Positions 37,931 to 49,820 of a stretch of DNA of 64,000 bases are shown here, one piece after another (position 1 is the stretch's first letter; each line of letters opens with the position of its first letter). Location: contig JBOZIK010000001.1 in assembly GCA_051453625.1 (NCBI GenBank), forward strand, positions 151,762,791-151,826,790, written 5' to 3'. Source of the DNA: Welwitschia mirabilis. Lineage: Eukaryota > Gnetophyta > Gnetopsida > Welwitschiales. The notes beneath the pieces are model-generated. The model was not told where the DNA came from. It ran no database searches and worked only from the letters and a program-made list of their open reading frames with translations. A program made the translations under genes and the position numbers.

Positions 37931-38349
37931 AGTCAAAGGCATTTTCTTTTGAAGGTAACAGTAAGATCAATTTTGATTCTCATTGAGAAGTGATAAGATT
38001 ACTAATTATCAGGTATTTTACTTAATTATCAAATAGAAAATGTATTTTAGTTCTTGGGGTAATTTCTTAAGTTTAAGACTGATATTTTCATTTATCGTAC
38101 CATCTATTATGGAAATGACAGATGTGGGACAACACTCTACAAATTTTTTCTACTAAGTAAATATGTTGAGTTTCTCCCCAGTTGGTATGTTCTTTATCCT
38201 CAGATTTAAGATAGTATGTTTAAGTAGGATCATCATGTAAAGTTGGTTCATGTAGCATGATTAATCTCTCCTCAATTAGTTGATGTTACACAAACAAGGT
38301 TGGATTCAGTTCATTTTCTAAGTTAAACTCATTTTTTGTGTTCTTTTAG

Positions 38350-38800
38350 GTAGCATCAAAAACTCAAATGGTAAACTTTTTTTTTTTTGCTAAAATAAAA
38401 TCACATCATCTCATATCATGTGTTAATGATACAATGGGTAGTTACACAAAAGGCTCTTCCTAAGAGGAGTGAATAACCTTCATCATGTTCTATCTTAATG
38501 ATGACAACATCCATGGGCTCAAAATCTTCCTCAATTTGGATGACTAGATCCTTGATAATTCCTAATGGTTTCTTAATTAAGGTGTTAGCCATTTCCAATA
38601 TAATTCATGTAGGTTCTATTCTATTTCCCAACCAAAGTCTTTTATATATGTGTAGAGGCATCATGTTTACACTTGCTCCTATGTCAATTAAAGCTTTACA
38701 AATTATTTTATTTCCTTCTAAAGTAATACTCAAATTTGCAGCTCCAGGATCTTTGAATTTAGGACATTTTTTCATGACTAAGTTGGAAAGATATTAATCA
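38350..38800 (-). pseudogene. Athila-type aspartic protease, decayed
   Basis: Reads KCPKFKDPGAANLSITLEG, then KALIDIGASVNMMPLHIY with the active site D-I-G-A-S at 38671-38685, and MANTLIKKPLGIIKDLVIQI, IIKIEHDEGYSLLLGRAF and THCIINT. This is the gypsy pattern P-K-x-K-D-P-G-S, D-x-G-A-S-x-N-x-M-P, I-I-E-D-V-x-V-x-V and L-I-L-G-R-P-F-L. The stretch 38416-38598 is open for 60 codons. The catalytic Asp is present, unlike in the integrase. Confidence 0.88.
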
Positions 38801-40490
38801 AGAAAAACTTTGCTAGAAATGATACATTTCTATTTTCTTCATAATAAATCCTTCATAACTTAGAATATTTTAGATTTTTTTACAAGAGTTTTTAAAAAGT
38901 GAAGTTGATATTTACTTCTTACATCAAAGTTTTTAAGTATTTATTAAAGGTAGGATTTGTATTTAATCAATCAAGCCAAGGAGTGGATGGTTTCTTCCCT
39001 TTATTTTCTTGTGAGGAATTCTTAGTAGAGATTTTAATAGGTGACGTTGAAATAAAGTTATATGAATCCAAAATTTCTACATCATCTTCTTCATTCATTT
39101 CATTGTTTTTAAAAGTTAAAACCTCATGTGTAGAAGGTGTTATATCATTTTTACTTGTATTACTACTTTTAAATCTTTCTTAATTTCATTTGGGTTGGGC
39201 AAATATTGAGATGCAAGAGACCCTTATGGTTTGTTATTAGAAAGAATTATTTGTTGAAATACATTCANNNNNNNNNNNNNNNNNNNNNNNNNNNNNNNNN
39301 NNNNNNNNNNNNNNNNNNNNNNNNNNNNNNNNNNNNNNNNNNNNNNNNNNNNNNNNNNNNNNNNNNNNNNNNNNNNNNNNNNNNNNNNNNNNNNNNNNNN
39401 NNNNNNNNNNTTCCATTGAAATTATCCACCTACTTTTTGTTAAAATTGCGATTGATTTTTAAAGTTAGTTGTTCTTTTGTTGAATGCATAGACTTCCTCA
39501 AACCTCTTCTTATTATAAGTTGGTAATAAGGAATACTTTTTAGTTGGATGAGGGTTATATTTAAAAACTTCACTAGTTGAAGTTAAATTTTTATCCTTTA
39601 CTAATTTTGCATCAACTATCATTTGTCTATACTTCTCTAAAGTGGTGATAAAATCTTTAATCAAGTTGGTTGAGTCATCTCTTTCTTTTTCTTTGTCATG
39701 TTTAATTTCCTTTAAATATTTTAAGATTTGTCCTATAATTTTATTTTCTTTAGTGGGTTTAGGCCAAGTTTGACTTATTTCTACAAGGTTTTCTGACACA
39801 CTCTAAGCTTCTTCTAAGATTAAGTTTAACAAGTTACCTCCACAAGAAAAATATACAAGTTGTTTAGTTTGAGCATTTAATCCACTATAGAAATAATCAA
39901 GTATATATTCCTTAAATAATTCATCAATATGATTGGAATGGCTAGCTATTATAAAACATTCATAAGCCATGGCATAATCCTCATAAGGTTGTTATTGAAA
40001 GTTGGTCACTTTTTTCTTCTTTTTCTCATGAATTTTTTATTAAAAAATCATTTAATAAACACTTCTTGAACTTGACTCCAAGACTTAAGACTTTTATGTG
40101 AAATGGTTTTAAGCTAAGTTCTACCCTTTTTCTATGTGTGATTGGAAAGATAATCATGTAGGTACAATTACTAATACATTTCTTCCCATTTTCCAAGGTA
40201 AGAATAAGTTGTTTAATATCAGCTAAAGGTTAGAGAGGGTCTTCCTCAGATTTCCTTAAAAAAGTTGGATATGCACTTAAATTTCTTAATTATACATCAT
40301 CTCTTAGAAGTAAATCAAAGGGATTTTGGATTTTAAATTTTCTATTAGCAATTAAATCTCAAAGAGTAACATTTCAATTTGAGGAAGAAGTTCCTATTAT
40401 GATTGAAATATTAGATAAAGCAACTTACTTTTATTTTTGCAATGATTTTAATACATTTGACATATCTAAAGAAGAAACAACATGATATAC
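38801..40490 (-). pseudogene. Athila-type gag, decayed
   Basis: Near 40,460 an ATG opens MSNVLKSLQK. Downstream are NPFDLLLRDDV and LSAYPTFLRKSEEDP, then the gag core YEDYAMAYECF, HSNHIDELFKEYILDYFYSGLNAQTKQLVYFSCGG and NLLNLILEEA. SVSENLVEISQTWPKP and a 119-codon open stretch (39440-39799) follow, rich in Lys/Glu. This matches the Retrotrans_gag layout F-x-x-x-x-x-E-S-x-x-x-x-W-E-R-x-K and F-Y-x-G-L. A zinc knuckle, if any, may lie in the 143-base gap at 39268-39410. The start codon is a guess. Confidence 0.72.
39268..39410. other. Assembly gap (143 N) inside the Athila-type gag
   Basis: The edges share no overlap that I can see. It falls near the C-terminal part of gag. Confidence 0.9.
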
Positions 40491-41123
40491 TTTTCTACTA
40501 TAATTTTATTTTGCAAAATTTGATTTTAAAATAATAAAAGTAGAAAAATCTTATTCTTTAATTTTGAAAATTTACATACGTAGGGTATATGTACCTAGAT
40601 TTTTCTTGAAGTTGAATGATACTTCTCTAAGTTTTTCTTTAATCAATTTCCACCGTCTCTGATATTTTATCTTTTTAATAGAATTTACCATCTTCCTACA
40701 TGCTTAGACAATAAATCTAAATTAAAATAAAAAATAACATACTATCTTGATCGTGGGAATGATAGGGAGGACAATGATCACAATAAAAACAAAAAAGCCA
40801 ACTAGAAGCAAAAAATGAGACTGTCATCCAGGATGTCATGGGGACAATATAGAATAAGATAGTACCTTTATTATCGAATTATGAATAGAAAAAAAATTGT
40901 AAAAGCAAGAAATAATTTCAAAATTTTAAAACTACCATGATCGATATCATTACGACAACAAAGAGAATGATAGGAATCTTAAAAACTATGAAAAATAAAA
41001 ATTGATGAAATAAACCTACTCTAAGATACACTAAAAATATAGAACTATTTCAAATAAATAACCTAAATATAAAATTCAAGGTACTTATTTAAATAGTGAT
41101 AATGCTCTAGCTCCTTGTGGCCT
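40491..41123 (-). other. 5' leader of the Athila-type element
   Basis: Non-coding stretch between the primer site and gag. It contains GTCATCC/GGATGTCA-like text near 40,830, similar in style to the GATGACA words in the LTRs. No gene is visible. Confidence 0.55.
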
Positions 41124-41141
41124 TCCCTAACAATGGTGTCT
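41124..41141 (-). other. Primer binding site, tRNA-Asp type
   Basis: On the + strand TCCCTAACAATGGTGTCT, against the expected complement TCCCCGGCAACGGCGCCA of the Athila-type primer site. Eleven of 18 positions match. Six of the seven differences are C-to-T or G-to-A transitions. It lies three bases from the TG of the right LTR, as expected for a minus-strand element. Confidence 0.75.
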
Positions 41142-41144
41142 TAA

Positions 41145-43022
41145 TGCAGTGTGAATTTATGCAATTCTAAATTCATTNNNNNNNNNNNNNNNNNNNNNNN
41201 NNNNNNNNNNNNNNNNNNNNNNNNNNNNNNNNNNNNNNNNNNNNNNNNNNNNNNNNNNNNNNNNNNNNNNNNNNNNNNNNNNNNNNNNNNNNNNNNNNNN
41301 NNNNNNNNNNNNNNNNNNNNNNNNNNNNNNNNNNNNNNNNNNNNNNNNNNNNNNNNNNNNNNNNNNNNNNNNNNNNNNNNNNNNNNNNNNNNNNNNNNNN
41401 NNNNNNNNNNNNNNNNNNNNNNNNNNNNNNNNNNNNNNNNNNNNNNNNNNNNNNNNNNNNNNNNNNNNNNNNNNNNNNNNNNNNNNNNNNNNNNNNNNNN
41501 NNNNNNNNNNNNNNNNNNNNNNNNNNNNNNNNNNNNNNNNNNNNNNNNNNNNNNNNNNNNNNNNNNNNNNNNNNNNNNNNNNNNNNNNNNNNNNNNNNNN
41601 NNNNNNNNNNNNNNNNNNNNNNNNNNNNNNNNNNNNNNNNNNNNNNNNNNNNNNNNNNNNNNNNNNNNNNNNNNNNNNNNNNNNNNNNNNNNNNNNNNNN
41701 NNNNNNNNNNNNNNNNNNNNNNNNNNNNNNNNNNNNNNNNNNNNNNNNNNNNNNNNNNNNNNNNNNNNNNNNNNNNNNNNNNNNNNNNNNNNNNNNNNNN
41801 NNNNNNNNNNNNNNNNNNNNNNNNNNNNNNNNNNNNNNNNNNNNNNNNNNNNNNNNNNNNNNNNNNNNNNNNNNNNNNNNNNNNNNNNNNNTCATAATGA
41901 AGGAACTAGGATTATAGTTAGAGAATTAATTTCTAAAGGTATTTTTACTCTTTTTATCTTTTAATAACTGAAAGTAAATAATAAGGTAAAATGCAATGCA
42001 ATGTGAATGGAGATGAAATGCAAATGGAAGTAAAATGGATTCTATTAAATCTTAATTCTCTTGTCATAAGAACTAGCATCTTTATAATTCAAATTAATTA
42101 AGAAGAGTACTTACTTATTCTTAACCAATCTGAACTATAAGATATACCAAATAGAATATGAATGCAATGTGAAATGAAATTAAAATAAAAATGACAACCT
42201 AAACTAATATACTTAACCTTAAAAAAGGTTGCCCTTATGATCTAAATAAATTATAAAGATGTTACTTAATCTATAACCAAATTAAACCATAATGGACATA
42301 AATATAATTAAAATAAAAAAGTATTTAAATTGCTCATAGAACTTTACATCCACTTACAAAAAAGTAGTAAAACCTCAATGGAGGATACTCAGTCCAACAT
42401 CAAGAAAACTCCTCTTTATACCTACTAGATGGATCTTGTCCTTTAATCTTCCATCATAAGCATATCAAGTATAAAAGATAGAAACTAAAGTGAAGGATGG
42501 GAATGGTATTTATAGTTTTACATTAAAGTTTTAGAAGATCAATCCTAGAAGTAAAAAAAAAAACCACTAACAGCCCAAATAGATCACATGACCCCATTAC
42601 AAAGATAATTCTTTCCAATCATAAATAAATAGCTCTCATCTTGACTATCATAGGGATGACAGAGAGGATGTCACTCTATGTTAAAAGGTAATTCATTAGC
42701 TACAAGCCCCATTATCAACCTCATAGCTATTGTTCATGATAGAACTCCTATTGTCTTGCTTGTCACAAGCATGACATAGGGGATAACAAGCTTCCTTATC
42801 TTCTATCTCAAAGGTAAATTAGTCTTGAGCATAGTACATTCTTCTTTTAAAGTATGAAGTATTAAAATACAGTTGAGAAGCCTCTTAATGTGCTAAGAAT
42901 TGCATGATCTAGTAATCATCCTATTAGTTCTTCATAACCATCAGTATTAAATCCAAACCTATGTAAATGTCTTGTAAAAGTACTCAAAATATATCATTAA
43001 ATTCCTACAAATTGGCATTGCA
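41145..43022 (-). repeat. 5' LTR (right copy) of the Athila-type element, with gap
   Basis: Begins TGCAGTGTGAATTTATGCAA and ends AAATTGGCATTGCA on the + strand. It matches the left LTR before the N run (33 bases) and after it (41892-43022). A minus-strand TATA box lies near 42,508. In the left LTR only about 75 bases separate the corresponding points, so the 714-base gap is too long or holds an insertion. Confidence 0.85.
41178..41891. other. Assembly gap (714 N) inside the right Athila-type LTR
   Basis: Homology with the left LTR predicts about 75 bases here. Either the size estimate is wrong or the right LTR holds about 640 extra bases. Confidence 0.9.
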
Positions 43023-43027
43023 ATAGA
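43023..43027 (+). repeat. Target-site duplication, right (ATAGA), of the Athila-type element
   Basis: Identical to 33246-33250, directly after the CA of the right LTR. Confidence 0.75.
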
Positions 43028-43260
43028 GATGTACAAAATTTTCTTCTTTGAAATTTCAAGTAAAATCCTAAAAACTTTAATAAACATTATTATTTAAAGT
43101 TAATATGTTAGCTTTAGGAATTGAAGTAATTTGTTACATTTTGGCTTACATTTAAAGGCTTTGAAATTTTAATTTTAAAGGTGGTTTTAGATGCATCTCA
43201 AAAGAAAGGATAGTTTCTTAAATGGAAAAAATGATTAAAGAAATAGAATGTAAATGTTTC
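43028..43260 (+). pseudogene. LINE, 3' portion, continuing after the gypsy insertion
   Basis: Read in the same frame as the LINE before 33,250, after dropping one ATAGA copy, the text is CTKFSSLKFQVKS, then VNMLALGIEVICYILAYI and FKGGFRCISKERI. In LINE proteins the L-Y-G-x-E-x-W-G block is followed by a segment of the kind I-E-x-x-Q-x-x-F, then P-x-x-x-L-x-E-x-G-x-x-P-I-E-x-x-A. ALGIEVICYILAYI fits the latter. A clear 3' end or poly(A) tail was not found. Confidence 0.6.
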
Positions 43261-45224
43261 TAATTTTAAAAGTAATTTAATCCAAGATTAAAAGATAATT
43301 TATCAAAAGGAACTTAAAAAATATTCTATGACTAGATGTTAATAGAAACTTTTATTTTGACACAATTAGAGAAGGAAACTACATGGAATCCTTTTTTTAA
43401 TTAATTCTATGATTCTACTTAAAATAAAAAGGTTACTTAACAAAGTAAGAATGAATATGCATCATCTTCAAATTAAAATATGAAGATGGAATAATATTTG
43501 AAGGGAGTAATAAACATGTAAGTTATTTTAACTAAAGTTACTAAAGATGCAAAATGTATTTTTATTTAGTGCTTTATAACCCTTTTATTTAAATCAAAAT
43601 AGAATATAACTAAATATAGTTTATGTGCTTTATTTCAAGAACCTTTAATCTATCTTATATATTATTTTGAGGATGTATTTGAATTAGTTTTACTTATAAC
43701 ATTTTTTCTCCCATAAATCCTATGGTTTTTATGGATGTAATAAAATTTTCCATCTCTAATTTTTTCTTATATTTTTATTTCAATAAATATTGTAAAAATA
43801 AAAACTCAAATATAAAATTTGATATTTATAATTAGTAAGTAATTCATGCAATGATTACATAAAAACAATATGAATGTTAAATCTAGCATATAATTAATTA
43901 TGCATGTTATAGGTAATCATGATTTGACTTATGCCTGAAAGATTATAAAAATTATGTAATCCTTATAATTTATTTTGATTGTAAAGATCTACTATCATAA
44001 AACATTATATAGCTTACCTCATGTAAAATGCATTAATGATAAAATAAATAAATAATAAAATCATATAATTTAGATGGTTGAGATGCTGGACTTTCATTAA
44101 AATGACTTTTATTTAAGTTCAGGCAAAAAAAATATAGACAAACATCAATTATAAGAAAAAGCATTAAGAAAAAGAGTCATTATTAAAGATCAATTTCCTA
44201 TTATAGATGAATATCATTAATTCCTATAGAAATTTGCCAAAGGTGTAACAGTAATACATCATTAGGTTTATGTATTAAAGGACTAGCCCCATGTCAAAGG
44301 ACTAGCCTTCTTACAAGAATTTCTTAAGAAACCATGGAGTTCTTTAAACACAGATGTAGAATAGAATTATTCCAATCTAAATTATATGTGTTGTTCACAA
44401 GAAGGGCATTAGCTTATATAGCCATTGTTTGTATACCTACCACCACTCAAGGGTAGATTTTATGATATTATATTTTCATTTTAGAGGTAAAATATACATA
44501 GTTAGGATTCTATTGTAAATATTTATTAGTTTAAGGCATATAACTCTAACTCATAAATTAATATAAATTATTATTCCAAAGTTTCCTTCAAAGTGTTAAT
44601 TCTTTAAAAGTGTAGCTTTTATGCATTTGTTACTATGTAAAATTTAGCATCAAAAATACTATAAAAAATTAAATCTGGTAATTTAGAAAACTAACATGAT
44701 TTTTAGATAAACTATAACAAATATTAATATTAGATTACAAAATAATCATAATAAAGATTAATAACATACAAAATCTACGCGCTAACAGTTATTAACCTTT
44801 ATAATGCACTTTTTATTTATGTACAGGATTTTAAATATTTCTATGTCTAGTACTCATTGAAAAATGTTTCTCATAATATGTTTGAGAAAAGCTTTGTTTT
44901 ATCATATTTATGTATTTTAGATTAAGCTTCAAAAAAACAATAGTACTATTTATTTACATTACTTAACTTATAAACTTATGAAGGATATTTTCAATCATAT
45001 TAGTTTTTCATTTTAATTACTCTAGGTATCATTAAGTTCTAGAATATGAAAGAGTTACTATTTCATAAAGAAGTACTTAAATATTATAATGTAGTTTGTA
45101 AAGAATACAAGGTAGAAAACTAATCATATAAATAATATACACAAGACAACATCTTAATATTTATTATGATTAATAAAAAAACAATGTTTAATTCATATCA
45201 ATGTATAATATCCTTATTTTATAC
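43261..45224. other. AT-rich region, nothing recognised
   Basis: No coding motif. The far left end of the next LTR may lie inside it: TAATA at 44875-44879 followed by TG would match the TAATA after 55,750 as a target duplication, giving a 2.0-kb LTR. The matching part of the right LTR is inside an N run, so this cannot be tested here. Confidence 0.4.
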
Positions 45225-45775
45225 CTCAAACTATGGATGTTACTTAATGTGATGTTTTTAAGTTCCTCAACACCACTATGCACTAAGTTTAAAATTTAAT
45301 GATGATTTAAAAAAATCTCAATCTAAACACAAATATGAATATATGAGGAAATTAAAGCATCATAATAATATGAAGAACATGTCAAATTTTAATTAGTTTT
45401 ATAGATTAATAGGAGTGTTACAATATTTCCAAACATTCAGAGCAAATTTACACATGTTACAACTATAAGTACACTAAGCATAAAATAAGTAGCTAGTATT
45501 CCAATCTGTCAATAATAAGCACTTCTTTAAAATCCATGTTAGTATCTCAACTTGCACATATAATATGGTATGTGAATTGTAAAATCATAATAATTCCTAA
45601 TATGATTCATGGTAAGGCTTAGATGGGAAAGGAAAGTTTTTAAGCATAAGGAAGGAATTTTCAAAAAAAATTGATATGTAATGAAAATAAATCAAGAATG
45701 CAATGCCTAGAAATTTAAGATATATAGTTAATAATCCAAGTGCATTACAAAATATGTTTAATTAATTAAGTGAGT

Positions 45776-45950
45776 CCCATTTGCTCCCTTTTCTCTCTGG
45801 AGATAATTTTATAATAACTTGCATGCATAACATTTATATGGCCTCATGTGCTCCCTCTACTCTTTGCAAAAAATTTTTATTATAATCCAACACATCTAGA
45901 GGGGCCTCATCTTCTCCCTTTACTCTCTAGAGGAATTTTTGATAAAACCA
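45776..45950 (+). repeat. Tandem repeat, three units of about 64 bp, within the left LTR
   Basis: Each unit has CCCATTTGCTCCC-like text, a run such as TTTACTCTCT(A/G)GAG, then AATTTTATTATAAT and CACATGCATA. The third unit is cut short. The same three-unit block occurs in the other LTR at 54624-54800, so it was there before the element inserted. Confidence 0.75.
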
Positions 45951-46404
45951 AAATATAACAATAAAAGTTAACAATGTTACTAGCTTAAACATTATGTGAA
46001 AGGTTGAAATGAAGAATTTTACATAAACTCATGATGTAAGGCATACAAACTTCAATATTATTTAAATGATAAATAAGCATTAAAGGAATTCTAGTATGAC
46101 AAATGAAAGGAATCACAAGAAATAAGGAAGGAACTATAAAAAACTTGAATCGTAACCATGCAAGAGTGAAATATAAGACCATAAAACCATATAATAAAAT
46201 ATCCGAGGAATCATAAACTATACTTAAATAAATACAAATATTCAAATGCTTTAAAAGTTCTAATCTCCAAGGTTCTAAGACTTTATCAAAGCTTCAAGAT
46301 TAAGATGATAAGATTTGATAAGGAAGAACATTTTTATAATTTGCAATATGAGAAGAGAAATATCTTATTTATAGTAAAAGTAAAGGATGGTGAAAAGACA
46401 TCAT

Positions 46405-46535
46405 AAGGGAGTGGTAGAGGTAGAGAAAATGATATGGTGCAAGTGGTGTATGGAAGTAGTAGGAGGTGTCGAAGTGGTGGAAGTGATGTGAGGAAGTGGT
46501 GGAAGTTGTATAAGTGACGGAAGTAATGGAAATTC
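46405..46535 (+). repeat. GGAAGTGGT-type minisatellite in the left LTR
   Basis: Repeated GTGGTGGAAGT-like units, G-rich on the + strand, an outlier in such an AT-rich window. The minus-strand translation gives Pro/His/Thr/Ser-rich open frames at 46334-46592 that are only by-products. The matching array in the other LTR is at 55255-55385. Confidence 0.75.
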
Positions 46536-46896
46536 TGCAACCCTTACCAAGAAATTGGGTGTTTTAATATCATAATAATAATAATGATTCACATGTATAT
46601 TAAATAATTCTCATAACCAGTCATTTCCAAATCACATAAAAACTCTTTTCCAATTTAAATATATAAAAGTGCATTAATATAATAATTTAACTAATAAAGA
46701 ATCATAATTAATTCAATAAGAATTTTCGACAAATATGATATTATGAATATTACAGAATTATATCATAAAATTTTTATTATAAATATTACACTTATAGGAA
46801 TTAGAAAATAAATACATGCAATAACTAATTTAGCTTAAGGCTCTATAACATTAAGAATTATTTAAAATCTTGGATCTTAAAATTCTAGACGTGACA

Positions 46897-46910
46897 TTTC
46901 TCCATCCCTT
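46897..46910 (-). other. Polypurine tract of the Tekay-like element
   Basis: The minus strand reads AAGGGATGGAGAAA directly before TGTCACGTC. The common form in this group is AAGGGGGGAGAA before the LTR. GAGGATGAAAATTTTT upstream also matches the usual GAGGACGAAATTTTT of Tekay-type 3' ends. This makes the left copy the 3' LTR and the element minus-strand. Confidence 0.65.
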
Positions 46911-49728
46911 AAAAATTTTCATCCTCAAAACTTGAATAAGAAAGCTTAATTCTTTACTATAATACATCTATTTTATATTTTTAAAAACTTCTACTCCTAT
47001 ATGTCCCAATCATTGTACTAAAGTTGAATTTATCTTCCTTTAATGTCATATATAAATTATTGAATAAGTTAAAATATTGTCCACATGCTTTGTAATTAAG
47101 ATCATGATAACACCAATCATCTCTTGTATTTGAAGTGATCAAGCCTTTACAAATTTTCTTCTTCCTCTACCTTCACCTTTATTTGATGGTGTAAGCTCTA
47201 AAATTTGTAGTACATTAGTGTATCAATTCACAAAATGCTTTTGTTTTACATGAACACTCAATATTCCCCATTTTCCAAGGTTATAATGCTTACTTAATTG
47301 TGAAAAATGTTATGAATTAGAATATCTTCATGAGAGATTGTATAAAGACCACATAATTGATTTTGCAAAGAAATTTCTAAAAAAATAGTTGAATATACTT
47401 ACAGATGGTTGAAAACCCTTCTATTTCATGAGCCAAGATATCTCAATGACCTTTTTATTTTTGACTAAAAAAAAAATGCTTGGACTATTAAGTCCAAAAC
47501 TAAAATTAAAATATGGCAATACAATAATCTCTTTCTCCATACTTCTAATTTGTTATGGAAAAATTTCTCAATCCTAAGCTTAAATATTGTCAATCTCTTC
47601 CACTCTATACTCCTTCATTCAGCTCTTCTTCTAATGCCTTTCTAACACTCCTGCATGTATAATCTAGTTGAATTTTCACTTCAAAAATTGTGATAAAATA
47701 TGTGAAATTTGTTGTAAGAATATCCTAGTTTAAATGCTAGTACATTAAATACATGTCCAATATATAATATAATCCTTTACAAAACTAGTAACATGCACAT
47801 GAAGATCATCTAGTCAAGAATGTTGTTGAAGCTCAAGAAAATCATGTAAATCTAATGGAATTGATGGAATAAGCACATGTTAAAATGGTTAAAAATATTC
47901 ACTTAGTTGTAATATTCATTATCTATGAGAAATAAATCATATAAGACAATTATCTTAAACTTACGAATTTAGGATAGATTAATAAGGACATGAACTAGAA
48001 GCTTAGTATCTAATTCAAAAACATGCATCTTAGGATAAAATTAGTTAGCAAGATTTCTTAAGACCTTACATTTGTATGTTAATAATTCAATTCAAATGTT
48101 CTTTTCATTTTTCCTTTATTTCATTGATAAGTTAAAGAATTAGGTATAGATGATAATTAATTAATGATGAATAAAGTAAGTATTTAGGAAGGTAAGTAAT
48201 AAGTAATTTAATAATGAATCTCAGAATCCATAACTTATCAATGGAGTTAAATAATAACTTCACAAGGCAATTGCCTATATAATGTGTATATATAACTTAG
48301 AAAACTTAATCACCTTAATCGTCTTAATCAAAAAATATTTTTTAAGACTTTAAATACTAAGTATCTATTGTTTTATTTCTAAACCACTAGACTTTAACTT
48401 ACAATATAGTTAATAATATTATAGATAGAAATTAGTTAAAATGTTTTAGAATACATTTGAGATACTTCCATATTTATTTAGTAATAAAATATCATTATAA
48501 GAAATTAAACATGAAATCCCTTAATAAGAGATTTCTCCTAAGACCAATTGAGCTATCACCTAATTTAAAAGAATATTTAAGAGTCTATAATAGAATGATG
48601 TAAACCCATGTGATTTGTTTCAAAAATTATTTCTAAAATGTCTTGTATAGTTTTAAACACAAGACCTAATGCTTTTCAATTTTGTTTAATAACTAAATAA
48701 TCCAAGGCACTTTTAGTTATTAACATTCAGTGCATAGTTTCTTAATGTTATTATTGTACTTTATTTTCATTGCTAAAAAAACATCTTACATGGGATTTAT
48801 TAATTTATTATATACTTTTGAGCCATCCAAATATTTTTTATTGAAGAATATGCTTTGGAGGAGAGATGTATAGCATTTTCAAGTGAAACCCCTAAATTAA
48901 ATGGCATAGTGAGTGGCATGGTCATGGACATGTATACTCATAGAGTCATGTAATTTGATACCAATATGTAGCTACACCAGTAGATTTAGCATTTCCTTGG
49001 TTTTCTTAAAGATTCTTGATTTCTAAGTCTCACAATATTATCATCAAAATCTCATTTGATAAAGGATTATTTACACTTAGGCTTTTGAATGTTAGAGTAA
49101 GTGAGCACTCATTTGTCATTCTCTAAAACTTTAATGTATATAAGATGTAAGAACACTACATAATACATTTCAAATTACTACTCATATTTGATTAAAACAC
49201 TATGAATATCCTATGGAATTATTATATTTGAAACACTTCTCATTATTAGCATTTCTTAAATGAGAAGTCATCATTTCAAAATTTGCTGACTAGATTCTCA
49301 AATATTATAAATCTTAGTGCAAGGGATGTGATTTTCTTAGATTGGAGTGTCTTTCTCCATCATATGATAAACATCTCTTGATTTTGTATTCTTCCATGTC
49401 CATGGGCAACCCCTTATGCTCATCCTACTTATATTCACCAAGCCTTCATCTTACCATTGTAAATATAACATTATTTTAAAAAGCTAAAAATCATCATTAG
49501 AGTAAGGTTACATTGTAAATGTGTAACCACATACTAAGAAACACCTCTAACAACAATCTATGGAAAAGGTTCTAGGCATTCTAAATTCTCTAGTATTGTA
49601 TGAGATTAAACAATTGCCTACCTGATTCTTTTCCTCTGCTATGCATTTTAACATATATTGTAAATGTTGAATTTAAGCTTGCAACATCCTTTAGATTTCA
49701 AAATTCATCAAGAATAGGGAAGTGATCT

Positions 49729-49744
49729 TTATATATACATATAC

Positions 49745-49818
<74 letters not shown>
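49729..49818 (+). repeat. Compound microsatellite (ATATAC)n-(AT)n-(AG)n
   Basis: ATACAT units are followed by about 36 bases of AT and then about 33 bases of AG. The minus-strand 63-residue frame of Leu-Ser and Tyr-Ile repeats is a translation of this simple sequence. Confidence 0.95.

Positions 49819-49820
<2 letters not shown>

Larger units (their letters stand above)
33251..43022 (-). mobile_element. Athila/Tat-type Ty3/gypsy retrotransposon, decayed, inserted in a LINE
   Basis: The element reads right to left: 5' LTR (41145-43022), tRNA-Asp-type primer site, gag, protease, RT, RNase H, integrase, 3' LTR (33252-34460). The gypsy order, with integrase after RNase H, is clear. Protease and RT motifs and the primer site are those of the Athila/Tat branch. 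ATAGA flanks both ends. Three N runs (531, 143, 714) fall inside, so the 9.77-kb length is only nominal. All domains carry stops and the integrase has lost all three catalytic residues. Confidence 0.9.
45225..46896 (-). repeat. LTR (left, 3' copy) of a Tekay-like gypsy element
   Basis: Matches 54031-55750 over about 1.67 kb, starting at CAAACTATG.ATGTTACTTAATG and ending AAAATTCTAGACGTGACA. On the minus strand it starts TGTCACGTCTAGAATTTTAAG, a beginning I associate with Tekay-type chromovirus LTRs. A minus-strand TATA box (TATAAAT) lies near 46,366. It carries three tandem units of about 64 bp (45776-45950) and a GGAAGTGGT-type minisatellite (46405-46535). The left border may be further left than 45225. 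Confidence 0.75.

Noticed and set aside
41151-41897. Open frames of about 240 residues
   Set aside because: They consist of N inside an LTR.
46334-46592. Ser/Pro/His/Thr-rich small proteins on the minus strand
   Set aside because: They are the translation of the GGAAGTGGT minisatellite in the LTR, in two frames at once.
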